Source of the DNA: CAVZZV01 sp963779845
Lineage (GTDB): Bacteria; Bacteroidota; Bacteroidia; Bacteroidales; GCA-2748055
DNA: 64,000 bases
Reading direction: 5' to 3'
NCBI GenBank assembly: GCA_963779845.1
Contig: CAVZZV010000005.1
Coordinates: 1,178,001 to 1,242,000 of the forward strand
Shown here: positions 44,790 to 54,592 of the stretch, piece after piece
Layout of the letters: the number at the start of each line of letters is the position of its first letter
Position numbering within the stretch: position 1 is the stretch's first letter
Notes under the pieces: generated by a model
What the model was told of the DNA's origin: nothing
The model's input: the letters and a program-made list of their open reading frames with translations, nothing else
Databases searched by the model: none
Program-made: the position numbers and the translations under genes

Positions 44790-45215
44790 ATGGTTAATTT
44801 ATCCCGGCAAGCTGAATTTGATAAGCGGTATCTCGAAATGGCAAGGGTATGGGCACAAAATTCCTATTGTAAAAGACGGCAGGTTGGTGCGATTATTGTT
44901 AAGGAGAAAATGATTATTTCAGACGGTTACAACGGGACACCTGCTGGTTTTGAAAATATTTGTGAAGACGATGATTTTAAAACCAAGCCATATGTCCTCC
45001 ATGCTGAAGCCAACGCGATAACCAAAGTTGCCAAATCGAACAATTCCAGCGAAGGGGCAACTTTGTATATCACGACTTCCCCATGTATGGAATGCTCCAA
45101 GCTTATTATTCAGGCCGGGATTCGCAGGGTTGTATTTTCTGAATTATATAATAAAGATGATGGGTTACATTTGCTTGAAAGGGCAGGTATAGATTTGGTG
45201 CATATCCTCCTTTAA
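44790..45215 (+). CDS. Deoxycytidylate (dCMP) deaminase, ComEB type
   Basis: A 141-residue zinc enzyme that makes dUMP from dCMP for thymidylate synthesis. It has NSYCKRRQVGAIIVKEKMII, the substrate loop GYNGTPAGFENICE, the zinc/catalytic site LHAEANAI (His71, Glu73) and SPCMECSKLI (Cys99, Cys102). The GYNGTP block separates it from tRNA and guanine deaminases. A TATATTTG -7 box at 44755-44762 gives a leader of about 20 bases. It is 83 bases upstream of the protease gene on the same strand. Confidence 0.92.
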   Translation: MVNLSRQAEFDKRYLEMARVWAQNSYCKRRQVGAIIVKEKMIISDGYNGTPAGFENICEDDDFKTKPYVLHAEANAITKVAKSNNSSEGATLYITTSPCMECSKLIIQAGIRRVVFSELYNKDDGLHLLERAGIDLVHILL

Positions 45216-45227
45216 GAATATGTCATA

Positions 45228-45302
45228 ATGGCATCTAAGGAAAAGTATATGTCCGTAGCTCAACCCCGGATTAAAAAACAGCTAGAAAAAATCAAAGAAT
45301 GA
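45228..45302 (+). CDS. Possible 24-residue peptide coupled to the protease gene
   Basis: ATG 45228 opens a 24-codon frame (starts MASKEKYMSV, then a basic QPRIKKQLEKIKE end) whose TGA overlaps the protease ATG as ATGA at 45299-45302. It is in the same frame as the dCMP deaminase, five codons after that stop, so it might also be a remnant of a longer tail. Only geometry supports it. Confidence 0.3.
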   Translation: MASKEKYMSVAQPRIKKQLEKIKE

Positions 45303-46954
45303 ACAAGAACAAATATCTTCTCCCGTTAATATTTTCAATTATACTGGTTTTTGGCCTTATAATCGGCACCTGGTATGGTTCCAATTTTTACCAATCCGGA
45401 ATATCCGGCAAAAGTTTATTTAAATCGAAAACTCTTCAGGTTGACGGCAGAGATCTCAACTTTTCCCTGTTGCCCAGGACAAATAAGATCACCTCCATTC
45501 TTTCCTATATCCAGAACGAATATGTGGACACGGTTAACATTGATAAGCTTACCGAATCGGCCATCCCTGTCATTGTCGATAAACTCGATCCACACTCGGT
45601 GTATATCAGTCCCCGCGACCTTGAAAAATATAACGAACCCCTCATGGGCAATTTCAGCGGCATTGGAATTCAGTTCAATATGAACAACGATACGGTGGCC
45701 GTGATCAATACCATACCCAACGGCCCTTCCGAGATTGTGGGGATCATTCCGGGGGACAGGATTATTAAGGTGGACAGTATTGTTGTAGCCGGGGTAAATA
45801 TGGCAACCGATTCAATCGTTTCCTTGTTAAGAGGTATCAAAGGGACTATGGTACGTGTCAGTGTGGTACGTGCCGGAGAAAAAGAGCTCCTTGAATTTGA
45901 TATTAAGCGGGATGATATTCCTCTTTATTCCATCGATGTGGCTTATATGCTTTCTGAGGACATCGGGTACATGAAGATTTCTTCCTTCTCCCAAACGACC
46001 GCTAAGGAATTTGTCGATCACGCCAATGAACTTCACGCGAAGGGGATGAAAAAGCTTATTCTGGATCTGCGAAATAATGGAGGAGGGATCATGGACGCTG
46101 CAACAAATATTGCCGACCAGTTTCTCGGGGAAAACAAACTCATTGTATATACGCAGGGAAAGGCCCGGCCTCGCTCCGACGTCTATTCCACCTCCAAGGG
46201 CATCTGCAGAAACGATGAAATTGTCATCCTTATTGACGAGTTCTCGGCTTCAGCCAGTGAAATACTGGCAGGTGCTATTCAGGATAATGACCGCGGTATC
46301 ATTGTGGGAAGGCGCTCATTTGGCAAAGGATTAGTTCAGGAACAGATAGAATTCAGGGACGGATCCGCTCTCCGCTTAACCATCGCGCGGTACTACACCC
46401 CTACGGGCAGAAGTATTCAAAAGCCCTACACATCGGACAAAGAAAATTATTATATGGATCTTAATGAACGGTTTGAGCATGGTGAATTTGAACACTCCGA
46501 CAGTATTAAGTTTGCCAACTCATTGAAGTTTGTCACTCCGGGAGGAAAGGTAGTCTATGGGGGTGGGGGTATTATGCCCGATATTTTTGTCCCCTTTGAT
46601 ACCGTGGGTATAAGTCCCTATTATAATAAAGTCAGGAACCTTGGCCTGATTTACCGGTTTGCGTTTGACTATACCGATCAACACCGGAAAAAAATGCTGG
46701 GATTAAAGACTGCTATGGAAATAAGTAAATACCTGGATAGTACTCCCTTCTTTAACGATTTCGTCAATTATGCCGATAAAAACGGAGTAAAGGCAAACTG
46801 GCCCGAAATAAAGGAATCCAAGCGGATAATTTCCCATCAGGTAAAGGCTTACATCGCAAGGAATCTGATAGATAGTGAAGGATTCTATCCCATAATCCGG
46901 GAAATCGACAATACCCTTTTAAAGGCGGAAGAGATCCTGAAGAAGGAACAATAA
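45299..46954 (+). CDS. C-terminal processing protease (CtpA/S41 family) with PDZ domain
   Basis: A 551-residue membrane-anchored serine protease. One N-terminal span (about 7-26) is followed by a cap/helical segment, a PDZ domain (about 115-205, GIGIQF to LEFDIKRDD) and the S41 core. The catalytic dyad is Ser318 in FSASASEILAG and Lys343 in SFGKGLVQ, 25 residues apart as in known CtpA enzymes. A C-terminal extension of about 150 residues follows. Such enzymes trim C-termini of envelope proteins in the periplasm. It may be translationally coupled to the small ORF at 45228. Confidence 0.92.
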   Translation: MNKNKYLLPLIFSIILVFGLIIGTWYGSNFYQSGISGKSLFKSKTLQVDGRDLNFSLLPRTNKITSILSYIQNEYVDTVNIDKLTESAIPVIVDKLDPHSVYISPRDLEKYNEPLMGNFSGIGIQFNMNNDTVAVINTIPNGPSEIVGIIPGDRIIKVDSIVVAGVNMATDSIVSLLRGIKGTMVRVSVVRAGEKELLEFDIKRDDIPLYSIDVAYMLSEDIGYMKISSFSQTTAKEFVDHANELHAKGMKKLILDLRNNGGGIMDAATNIADQFLGENKLIVYTQGKARPRSDVYSTSKGICRNDEIVILIDEFSASASEILAGAIQDNDRGIIVGRRSFGKGLVQEQIEFRDGSALRLTIARYYTPTGRSIQKPYTSDKENYYMDLNERFEHGEFEHSDSIKFANSLKFVTPGGKVVYGGGGIMPDIFVPFDTVGISPYYNKVRNLGLIYRFAFDYTDQHRKKMLGLKTAMEISKYLDSTPFFNDFVNYADKNGVKANWPEIKESKRIISHQVKAYIARNLIDSEGFYPIIREIDNTLLKAEEILKKEQ

Positions 46955-47099
46955 TGGAAGGGTTAGGGAAAATCTTTTTTGAAAATATGCCATCTGTTCC
47001 TCTGACAAAATCCCCTCAGGGAGAAATTGTGGACACCTGATTAAACCATTTTCATTTCCATTAGTCAAATCACCGTAAACAAATTTAAAAAAATTGATT

Positions 47100-47630
47100 A
47101 TGAAAAAATTATTGTTTTTTATCTCTCTTGCATTCCTTGGATTATCTATGGCAAATGCCCAACCCGGCCAGGGAATGAGGCAAGGACAGGGTCCTAAAGC
47201 ACCGGGTCAGAAAATGGGAAGGCAGGGCAATGGCCAACAGATGATTTCAAATCTTACCGAGGAGCAGAAATCAGCCATTAAGGACCTCCGGCTGGATCAT
47301 GCTAAAGAAATGAGCCGGTTCAAGAATGAAATGGCCATCCTAAAAGCCCAGAATAAAAGTTTGTCAAGCGCAGATAATATTGACAAAAAAGCGATCGACA
47401 AAAACATTGATCAACAGACAGCATTGATCAATTCCATGATGAAAACCCAGGCTGCCCACCGGAACGAGGTAAGAGGCTTGTTAACGGATGAGCAGAAGGT
47501 ATTTTTCGATCACCATCAGGGAAGAATGGGGATGAATCAGGGCGGCAGAAATATGAGAGCCCGCGGAAATTCAGGGATGGGTGCGAAAGGTTTTTCAGCT
47601 CCACGCCCGGCGAATTGTCCTTTTAGATAA
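47100..47630 (+). CDS. Spy/CpxP-like periplasmic helical protein
   Basis: A 176-residue exported protein with a signal peptide (ending ANAQ, about residue 20), a low-complexity Gly/Gln/Pro stretch, and two LTxxQ-type motifs (NLTEEQKSAIKDLR and LLTDEQKVFFD) on either side of a long charged helical hairpin. This is the Spy/CpxP (LTXXQ) pattern, periplasmic chaperones and stress sensors. The tail is rich in Gly, Met, Asn and Arg. A TTG at 47094 precedes the ATG at 47100, but the ATG matches the signal peptide start. An intrinsic terminator follows at 47757. Confidence 0.8.
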   Translation: MKKLLFFISLAFLGLSMANAQPGQGMRQGQGPKAPGQKMGRQGNGQQMISNLTEEQKSAIKDLRLDHAKEMSRFKNEMAILKAQNKSLSSADNIDKKAIDKNIDQQTALINSMMKTQAAHRNEVRGLLTDEQKVFFDHHQGRMGMNQGGRNMRARGNSGMGAKGFSAPRPANCPFR

Positions 47631-47756
47631 CGCACCAATAGTTTTGAATCAGACACCCTGAAAAATGGAAGGATCTTTCTTGAGGGATCCCGGAATGCCG
47701 GCTGTCGGATTAAAAATGTTCATTCCTGATTCTGTATAATACACATTCGGGAAAAT

Positions 47757-47793
47757 AAAAATCGTTTGGGTTTCTGCTCAAACGATTTTTTTT
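47757..47793. terminator. Bidirectional intrinsic terminator
   Basis: AAAATCGTTTG pairs with CAAACGATTTT across a 9-12-base loop, with T's after it on the plus strand and A's before it (T's on the minus strand). It sits between the Spy-like gene and the convergent hydrolase and can serve both. Confidence 0.85.
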
Positions 47794-47828
47794 ACTTAGA
47801 GGGAATATTTTTAAAGCCTTCGTTTCAA

Positions 47829-48644
47829 TTAATGGCGGGAATCAGCAACTTCTTTAAAAAAATTTCTTAAAATTTCTGCAGATCTTTCTTTTTCCTCGAT
47901 GAAACCCATATGACCACTTCTTTCTAAAATGGCCAAATCTATACTGGCTCCCATCGATTCAATTTTATGGCTAATTTCCACAGGGATAAAATTATCCTTC
48001 CTGCCGGTAATCACCAGTAAAGGGACGATATCATCCTTTAGCAGGGCACACCTGTCAGGTCTTTTCTTCATTCCTTGTAAAATGGCAATTATCCCCTCAT
48101 CGGGCGACTCCATAGCTATCTTTTTTAAGCGGGAAATTTCAGCAGTAAAATCTGGGATATTATCAGGTGCAAATGTTTTTGGAACATGATGTTCAACGAT
48201 CTCCTTTTTCCTTCCATCCTTTACCCTTTTGATATCTTCATCCCTCGAATGCTGCTTCTCTTCATTGTCGGCAAAGCATGATGAATGAAAGAGGACGTAT
48301 GAAAGTAAACGGTCCTGGTGACTTTCCCTGAACGCAAGTGTAACATAGCCTCCCATGGAATGTCCAACAAGGTGGAACTTAGGCAATTTTAATTCTTCCA
48401 TTACAGCGAAAACAGCCTCTGCCATATCGTCCATTCGGTGTACCTTTGAGTAGACCCCCGACTTCCCATGACCCGGCAAATCTATGCATACCACGAAAAA
48501 ATCCCAAACCAGCTCATCCACAAAACCCTCCCAGACCTCCATGGATTCGAGATATCCGTGTAGTAAAACAATAGCCGGATTTTCAATGCTTCCCGCTGTT
48601 TGGAAAGCAATGGGTACTCCACAAAATGTAATGAACTCATTCAT
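47829..48644 (-). CDS. Alpha/beta-fold hydrolase
   Basis: A 271-residue soluble hydrolase. VLLHGYLES (oxyanion HG), DLPGHGKS, nucleophile Ser96 in VGHSMGGYV, probably Asp in the VITGRKDNFIP strand and His in RSGHMGFIEE form a complete catalytic set. A helical cap lies between about 125 and 195. It resembles the BioH/esterase group of the MhpC-like family; the substrate is unknown. It stands alone and converges on the terminator at 47757. Confidence 0.85.
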   Translation of the reverse strand: MNEFITFCGVPIAFQTAGSIENPAIVLLHGYLESMEVWEGFVDELVWDFFVVCIDLPGHGKSGVYSKVHRMDDMAEAVFAVMEELKLPKFHLVGHSMGGYVTLAFRESHQDRLLSYVLFHSSCFADNEEKQHSRDEDIKRVKDGRKKEIVEHHVPKTFAPDNIPDFTAEISRLKKIAMESPDEGIIAILQGMKKRPDRCALLKDDIVPLLVITGRKDNFIPVEISHKIESMGASIDLAILERSGHMGFIEEKERSAEILRNFFKEVADSRH

Positions 48645-48813
48645 AATTTAATGCATAATTAAGTATAAACGGTTTATATCCAATCTTGTTTAATCATGTT
48701 GTATAATTTCTACCCATTCTAAATCTCTCGATAAAATATTTATGTTGAAAGATTATTACTAATTTTGGTTCACAAATAAAAATGACAACCCTTTTCATTC
48801 AATATTGTAAATC

Positions 48814-49485
48814 ATGGGAAATATACTGACTTCCTCCCTGGGGAAAAAAATAATGATGGCGGCCCTTGGCCTGTTCCTAATAGTATTCCTGCTGATACAT
48901 TTAGGAATCAACCTTTTGCTGGTATTGTTTGATGATAGCCGGAGTTTTAATATTGCAGCAAATTTTATGGGTACCAACATCGTAATTAAAATTTTTGAGG
49001 TAGTTCTTTTTGCAGCCTTTATCCTGCATATTCTTTATGGGCTTATTCTACAGATTCAAAACTGGATTGCGCGGCCGATTGGGTATAAAGTAGTTGACAG
49101 CCAGCGAAAATCCTTCTTCTCAAAATACATGATCCATACCGCGGTAATAATCACCATATTCCTGGTAATTCATCTTTTTGATTTTTACTTCAGGGCCAAA
49201 TTCGGAAATGAGCATGTTACAATACTCTATGACAGCATCGCCTATCCCGACCTTGCATCCGAGGTGATCGATAAATTCAGGATTCCTGGTTATGTTATCT
49301 TTTACATAGCCAGCTTTCTGTTTCTGGGATTTCATCTCTGGCATGGCTTTCAATCAGCATTCCAGTCTCTGGGATTCAAGCGGAAAAACTGGCTTCGGAC
49401 CGTACAGATCATTGGGTATATATACACTTGCATAATAGTTGCCGGCTTTACCGCGATTCCCCTGATCATTTATTTCAACTGGTAA
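48814..49485 (+). CDS. sdhC: Succinate dehydrogenase/fumarate reductase cytochrome b subunit
   Basis: A 223-residue membrane subunit with five spans, of the b558 type in which one polypeptide anchors both the hemes and the quinone site (no sdhD). It begins SSLGKKIMMAALGLFLIVFL with His residues in each of the expected helices (LLIHLGIN, ILHILYG, MIHTAVIITIF, LGFHLWHGFQSA) for two hemes. A TAATTTTG -7 box is at 48760-48767. It leads the sdhCAB operon, 21 bases before sdhA. It works with either succinate oxidation or fumarate reduction, depending on the quinone. Confidence 0.92.
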   Translation: MGNILTSSLGKKIMMAALGLFLIVFLLIHLGINLLLVLFDDSRSFNIAANFMGTNIVIKIFEVVLFAAFILHILYGLILQIQNWIARPIGYKVVDSQRKSFFSKYMIHTAVIITIFLVIHLFDFYFRAKFGNEHVTILYDSIAYPDLASEVIDKFRIPGYVIFYIASFLFLGFHLWHGFQSAFQSLGFKRKNWLRTVQIIGYIYTCIIVAGFTAIPLIIYFNW

Positions 49486-49506
49486 AAAAATTTAAGCATA
49501 TACATT

Positions 49507-51444
49507 ATGACAAAGATTCAATCAACCATACCCCAGGGCCCACTTGCCGAAAAATGGTCCAATTTTATCGCCCATCAAAACCTGGTCAATCCCAACAACA
49601 AGAAAAAACTGGATATAATAGTCGTGGGGACCGGACTGGCTGGGGCATCTGCTGCAGCCTCCCTGGGAGAAATGGGATTTAATGTTAAGAGTTTCTGCTA
49701 CCAGGACAGTCCCCGCAGGGCACACAGTATTGCTGCTCAGGGCGGGATCAATGCCGCAAAAAACTACCAGAATGATGGCGACAGCGTATACCGTCTGTTC
49801 TACGATACGATTAAGGGTGGAGATTACCGCTCGAGGGAGGCCAATGTATACCGTTTGGCAGAGGTGAGCAACAACATTATCGACCAGTGTGTCGCGCAGG
49901 GAGTTCCCTTTGCCCGGGATTATGGCGGATATCTGGTAAACCGTTCTTTTGGCGGGGCTCAGGTTTCGAGGACATTTTATGCCCGCGGCCAGACCGGACA
50001 GCAACTTCTTCTGGGGGCTTATAGTGCTTTAATGAGACAAGTCAAAAAAGGAACCGTTAAACTCTTTGCCCGTACCGAGATGCACGAATTGGTGGTTATC
50101 GACGGGAAAGCCCGGGGAATTATTACCCGGGATATGGTATCGGGAAAGATTGAGCGCCATTTTGCCCATGCCGTAGTCCTGGCATCGGGTGGCTATGGAA
50201 ATACCTTTTATCTCTCCACGATGGCTATGGGAGCAAATGTGAGCGCGGCATGGCAGAGTTATAAAAGAGGTGCATTTTTTGGAAATCCCTGTTTTGTCCA
50301 AATCCATCCTACCTGCATTCCGGTGCATGGTGAATTTCAGTCGAAACTGACCCTCATGAGCGAGAGTCTTAGGAATGACGGACGGATTTGGGTGCCACAG
50401 AAAAAAGAAGATGCCGAAAAGATCAGGACCGGACAATTGAAGGCAAATGACATCCGCGAAGAGGATCGGGACTATTACCTGGAAAGAAGATACCCGGCTT
50501 TTGGGAACCTGGTTCCAAGGGATGTTGCTTCCAGGGCTGCCAAGGAACGATGCGATTCAGGCCATGGAGTGGGTACCGGACTTGCGGTATATCTCGATTT
50601 TAAAGATGCCATTGAGAAACAGGGGAAAGATGCCATTGAAGGTAAATATGGGAACCTTTTCCAGATGTACGAAAAAATTGTGGATGAAAATCCTTATCAA
50701 ACCCCAATGATGATCTATCCTGCCATTCATTATTCCATGGGAGGATTATGGGTCGATTACCAGTTGATGACAACTATTCCGGGACTATTCGCCATTGGTG
50801 AAGCCAACTTCTCCGATCATGGGGCAAACCGCCTGGGAGCTTCGGCACTCATGCAAGGACTCGCAGATGGTTATTTCGTATTGCCCTATACCGTTCAGAA
50901 TTATCTTTCGGAAGAGATCAGGACACCGAAAATGGAGACCTCCCTTCCGGAATTTGATGAGGCGGAAAAAAGAGTCGTGGATAAAATGAACCGGCTCCTG
51001 TCTGTCGGGGGTAAGCATAGTGTGGATAGTTTCCACAAGCGGCTCGGGAAAATTATGTGGGATCATGTTGGCATGGCCAGAAATGCGAAAGGCCTTAAAG
51101 AAGCTATTGTTCAGATAAGAGAGTTGAGAAAGGAATTCTGGAATGATGTGAAGGTTCCCGGGAAAAATGATGAACTGAATATGGAGCTGGAAAAAGCTGC
51201 ACGGGTAGCAGATTTCATGGAACTGGGAGAATTGATGGCTGTTGACGCCCTTAACCGGGCAGAGTCCTGCGGGGGGCATTTCCGGGAAGAGTATCAAACT
51301 GCTGAAGGAGAAGCCCTACGTGATGATGAAAATTTTTCCTACGTTGCAGCATGGGAATTTAAGGGACTCGATAATACTCCGGAGCTTCATAAAGAGTCAT
51401 TGGATTTTGAATTCATTGAGGTGAAACAACGGAATTACAAATAA
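49507..51444 (+). CDS. sdhA: Succinate dehydrogenase/fumarate reductase flavoprotein subunit
   Basis: A 645-residue flavoprotein with the FAD motif VVGTGLAGASAAASLGEMG (39-57) and the covalent-FAD His73 in RRAHSIAAQGGINAAKN. Substrate-binding and proton-transfer motifs follow: FVQIHPTCIP, RDVASRAAKERC, and HYSMGGLWVD, with the C-terminal GANRLGASALMQGLADGYF. The TRPRF-like LSEEIRTP insertions are those of the epsilon/Bacteroidota type. It catalyses succinate-fumarate interconversion facing the cytoplasm. Confidence 0.95.
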   Translation: MTKIQSTIPQGPLAEKWSNFIAHQNLVNPNNKKKLDIIVVGTGLAGASAAASLGEMGFNVKSFCYQDSPRRAHSIAAQGGINAAKNYQNDGDSVYRLFYDTIKGGDYRSREANVYRLAEVSNNIIDQCVAQGVPFARDYGGYLVNRSFGGAQVSRTFYARGQTGQQLLLGAYSALMRQVKKGTVKLFARTEMHELVVIDGKARGIITRDMVSGKIERHFAHAVVLASGGYGNTFYLSTMAMGANVSAAWQSYKRGAFFGNPCFVQIHPTCIPVHGEFQSKLTLMSESLRNDGRIWVPQKKEDAEKIRTGQLKANDIREEDRDYYLERRYPAFGNLVPRDVASRAAKERCDSGHGVGTGLAVYLDFKDAIEKQGKDAIEGKYGNLFQMYEKIVDENPYQTPMMIYPAIHYSMGGLWVDYQLMTTIPGLFAIGEANFSDHGANRLGASALMQGLADGYFVLPYTVQNYLSEEIRTPKMETSLPEFDEAEKRVVDKMNRLLSVGGKHSVDSFHKRLGKIMWDHVGMARNAKGLKEAIVQIRELRKEFWNDVKVPGKNDELNMELEKAARVADFMELGELMAVDALNRAESCGGHFREEYQTAEGEALRDDENFSYVAAWEFKGLDNTPELHKESLDFEFIEVKQRNYK

Positions 51445-51468
51445 AATTTTTTCAAATAAGCGATTATC

Positions 51469-52209
51469 ATGGATCTTAAACTTAAAATATGGCGCCAAAA
51501 AGATGCCAGGTCTAAAGGAAAATTTGTGAACTATGAGATTAATGATATCTCACCAGATAGCTCCTTTCTGGAAATGATGGATGTTCTCAATGAAGATCTT
51601 ATTAACAGGGACCTAGAACCAGTGGCTTTTGATCATGACTGCCGTGAAGGGATATGCGGCTGTTGCAGTCTCTATATTAATGGCCGCCCCCATGGCCCGG
51701 ATGAACTGGTGACTGTATGCCAGTTGCACATGAGAAAATTCAGTGATAAAGAGACGATAGTCGTTGAACCCTGGCGGGCCAGGCCATTTCCGGTGATAAA
51801 GGATTTAATTGTGGACAGGACCGCATTCGATAAGATTATTATGGCGGGAGGTTATATTTCTGTCAATACTGGCAATGCCCCCGATGCGCATGCTATTCCT
51901 GTGCCTAAACCCAATTCGGACGAGGCATTTGATGGGGCCGCGTGTATTGCTTGCGGTGCTTGCGTCGCAGCTTGTAAGAATGCTTCGGCACAATTGTTCC
52001 TCGGGGCAAAAATCACGCAACTCGCCCTTCTGCCTCAGGGAAAACTGGAAGCCCGTGAGCGGGTTCATAACATGGTGAAAAAAATGGACGAATTAGGCTT
52101 TGGGAATTGTACCAATACCGGAGCTTGTGAAGCCGAATGCCCAAAAGGGATTACCCTTTCCTTCATGGCAAGAATGAATTGGGAATACTTCAAGGCCGAA
52201 ATCCCTTAA
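51469..52209 (+). CDS. sdhB: Succinate dehydrogenase/fumarate reductase iron-sulfur subunit
   Basis: A 246-residue electron-transfer subunit. An N-terminal [2Fe-2S] domain has Cys58, Cys63, Cys66 and Cys84 (DCREGICGCC and VTVCQLHM). The C-terminal part has ACIACGACVAACKNASA for the [4Fe-4S] cluster and NTGACEAECPKGI for the third cluster. It passes electrons from SdhA to the hemes of SdhC. It is 24 bases after sdhA and ends the operon; the next gene is on the other strand. Confidence 0.95.
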   Translation: MDLKLKIWRQKDARSKGKFVNYEINDISPDSSFLEMMDVLNEDLINRDLEPVAFDHDCREGICGCCSLYINGRPHGPDELVTVCQLHMRKFSDKETIVVEPWRARPFPVIKDLIVDRTAFDKIIMAGGYISVNTGNAPDAHAIPVPKPNSDEAFDGAACIACGACVAACKNASAQLFLGAKITQLALLPQGKLEARERVHNMVKKMDELGFGNCTNTGACEAECPKGITLSFMARMNWEYFKAEIP

Positions 52210-52251
52210 CGATTTTCAATTCAGAGAACCCGGGAATCAGACTGGACTTAG

Positions 52252-53637
52252 CTATGATCCCATAAATTCTTCTATTTCCTTAACGGTTTTTGGGATCGGT
52301 TTCCCCAAAACCCTGGCAGAATCTTTGGTAATCAGGATATCATCCTCGATGCGAATACCCCCAAAATCTTTATATTTTTCAAGCTGTTCGTAATTGATGA
52401 ACTCCTTAAATTTCCCCTTCTCTTTCCATAAATCAATAAGGGTAGGTATAAAATAAATTCCAGGTTCGATGGTGATTACAAATCCGGGTTTTAATTCCTT
52501 TCCGAGTCGCAGGGAGGCATATCCAAACAGCTTACTTCGTTGGGTTGTCTTATCGTAACCTACCCAATTCTCACCCAGATTTTCCATATCATGAACATCC
52601 AATCCCAACATGTGACCCAAACCATGGGGGAAGAATAGAGCATGTGCCCCAAGGTTAACCGCTTCATCAAGATCCCCTTTCATCAATCCGGCATCTTTAA
52701 GTCCGGAGGCAATGGTATAAGCTGCCTCTCTGTGGAGGTCGGCGTTCTTTATCCCCGGTCGTGCGGACCGGGTGGATTCGACCAGAGCCCTGAGGACAAT
52801 TTCATAAATCTCTTTTTGACGATCAGTGAATTTACCTCCCACAGGAACAGTGCGGGTAATATCTCCGGCATAATGCAAAGGAGATTCTGCACCGGCATCT
52901 GTCACCACTAATCTTCCCTCTTTCAGAAGATTTCCATGGTAGTGGTTATGAAGGGTTTGACCATTCATGCTCAGGATAACCGGGAAGGAAACCGGATTAC
53001 CGTTGGCCAGGGAGATCCCTTCAATGGTACCGGCAATTTCCCTTTCCCATACTCCGGGGAAAGCCATTTTCATCACCTGAGTATGCATTTTATAACTAAT
53101 ATCGATTGCCAGTTCAATCTGCTCCACCTCGACATCCTCTTTAATTTCCCGGAGAGAAACGACGGCCCGGATTAAATCCTCAGAAACAAAATCCGGTACC
53201 TCTTCCGGATGCACCTGTAATAAACGCGCCAGATTCAGTATTTGGTCCCCGCGGTAAGGCGGAAGGATATGGATCTTGCGCCCGGCCTGGAGGTATTTCT
53301 GCAAATCGTCTGCTAAATGGGTACAGCTGCTTACTATATTTATCCCAATATCAGAGGCGAGTTCCTTTACGCTGGCCTGGTTTCCAACCCAAATAATGTC
53401 GTCAATACCCAGATCATCCCCGTAAAGAATTTCTTTTCCCTCTTCAACATCTATAAGACCTGCATAACCGGGTGAGTCAATCCCGAAAAAATAAAGGAAT
53501 GAACTGTCTTGTCTGTAATGATAGGTATTATCCTTGTAGTTCATGGCACTTTCCTCGTTCCCCGGAAAAAGAAGTATCCCCTTCTCCAGTTTTTCGCGAA
53601 GTGCTTTTCTTCTTTTTTTATACGTTTCTTTATTCAT
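52252..53637 (-). CDS. Xaa-Pro aminopeptidase (aminopeptidase P family)
   Basis: A 461-residue dinuclear-metal peptidase that removes an N-terminal residue before proline. An N-terminal creatinase-like domain (ILLFPGNEESAMNYKDNTYH) is followed by the pita-bread domain with VVTDAGAESPLHYAGDITRT (metal Asp pair), HGLGHMLGLDVHDMEN (metal His) and FVITIEPGIYFIP and GIRIEDDILIT (metal Glu pair). All five ligands are present. It sits alone between sdhB and a divergent gene. Confidence 0.92.
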   Translation of the reverse strand: MNKETYKKRRKALREKLEKGILLFPGNEESAMNYKDNTYHYRQDSSFLYFFGIDSPGYAGLIDVEEGKEILYGDDLGIDDIIWVGNQASVKELASDIGINIVSSCTHLADDLQKYLQAGRKIHILPPYRGDQILNLARLLQVHPEEVPDFVSEDLIRAVVSLREIKEDVEVEQIELAIDISYKMHTQVMKMAFPGVWEREIAGTIEGISLANGNPVSFPVILSMNGQTLHNHYHGNLLKEGRLVVTDAGAESPLHYAGDITRTVPVGGKFTDRQKEIYEIVLRALVESTRSARPGIKNADLHREAAYTIASGLKDAGLMKGDLDEAVNLGAHALFFPHGLGHMLGLDVHDMENLGENWVGYDKTTQRSKLFGYASLRLGKELKPGFVITIEPGIYFIPTLIDLWKEKGKFKEFINYEQLEKYKDFGGIRIEDDILITKDSARVLGKPIPKTVKEIEEFMGS

Positions 53638-53852
53638 GTGCTAAGGTTTCATTTTTCGACATTTTTTATTTCAAATTTACAATAATTTGCCCGGAATTGG
53701 CAATTTCAGATCATAAATAATTCATTTTCAGCAACTATTTTTAATTGCTCCCGTAAGAGAAATATATGCGAATAGCTTTAACTTTTAATCATTAATTATT
53801 ATATTCGCAAATCAGGAATAGTTATTAACAATAAGCTAACATTCTTCTTAAC

Positions 53853-54584
53853 ATGCCTTACAGACGTCTTCCCAACACCGACATTGCCAGGCTAAATGCA
53901 CTCAAATCAGCCTTAGCCAAAGGCAAAGACCTTCCTCCTTTCAAGCTTGCCTTTTCACAAAATTCTTTTCGACGATTACAAGCCCTCCTCCTGGCTTATG
54001 AAACTGCCATTTCAGAGCACCGGAATTCCTATGTATTACAATTGGAAAAAAATAAGATCTATCATCTAAAATTGAAAAAAGCCCGCGTATATATTACGCA
54101 CTTCATCCAGGTGGTGAACATGGCTATAATGCGCGGGGAACTAAAACCGGACACCCGCGATTATTTCGGCCTTCAGGATTATGACAAAAAGTTGCCCTCT
54201 CTTCTAACTGAGGAGGAAGTTTTGGAATGGGGACAAAAATTATTGGATGGGGAGTACAAAAGAAGAATGAAGGGATTAAACCCCGTGACCAACCCAACCA
54301 TTGCGGTAGTCAAGGTTCACTTTGATCAATATTCGGAGGCTAACAACAATCAGAAACACCTTCAAAAAAGGACCAACATGGCACAGGAACAACTTGCGCG
54401 GAAGCGGGAAGAGGCAGATGTGCTGATCCAACAAATTTGGAATGAGGTGGAAGGAAACTATAACAGTTTACCCGAGGATCTTAAACGGGAAAAATCGATG
54501 GATTACGGGATAAATTATGTTTTCAGGAAAAATGAGCTCCAGGGACAAAATCTCTTTGGCCAATCCGGAATGAGTTACAGATAA
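53853..54584 (+). CDS. Conserved hypothetical protein, mainly helical
   Basis: A 243-residue protein with no signal peptide, membrane span or catalytic motif that I recognise. It is rich in Lys, Gln, Leu and Glu and predicted helical, with coiled-coil-like parts (LLAYETAISEHRNSYVLQLE, MAQEQLARKREEADVL). It starts MPYRRLPNTDIARLNALKSA. No function is proposed. The preceding bases include TATATTCG near 53802, a near match to a -7 box. Confidence 0.6.
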   Translation: MPYRRLPNTDIARLNALKSALAKGKDLPPFKLAFSQNSFRRLQALLLAYETAISEHRNSYVLQLEKNKIYHLKLKKARVYITHFIQVVNMAIMRGELKPDTRDYFGLQDYDKKLPSLLTEEEVLEWGQKLLDGEYKRRMKGLNPVTNPTIAVVKVHFDQYSEANNNQKHLQKRTNMAQEQLARKREEADVLIQQIWNEVEGNYNSLPEDLKREKSMDYGINYVFRKNELQGQNLFGQSGMSYR

Positions 54585-54592
54585 TCATTTAA

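Noticed and set aside
47094..47099. TTG start six bases upstream for the Spy-like gene
   Set aside because: The ATG at 47100 starts a standard Met-Lys-Lys signal peptide and needs no rare start codon.
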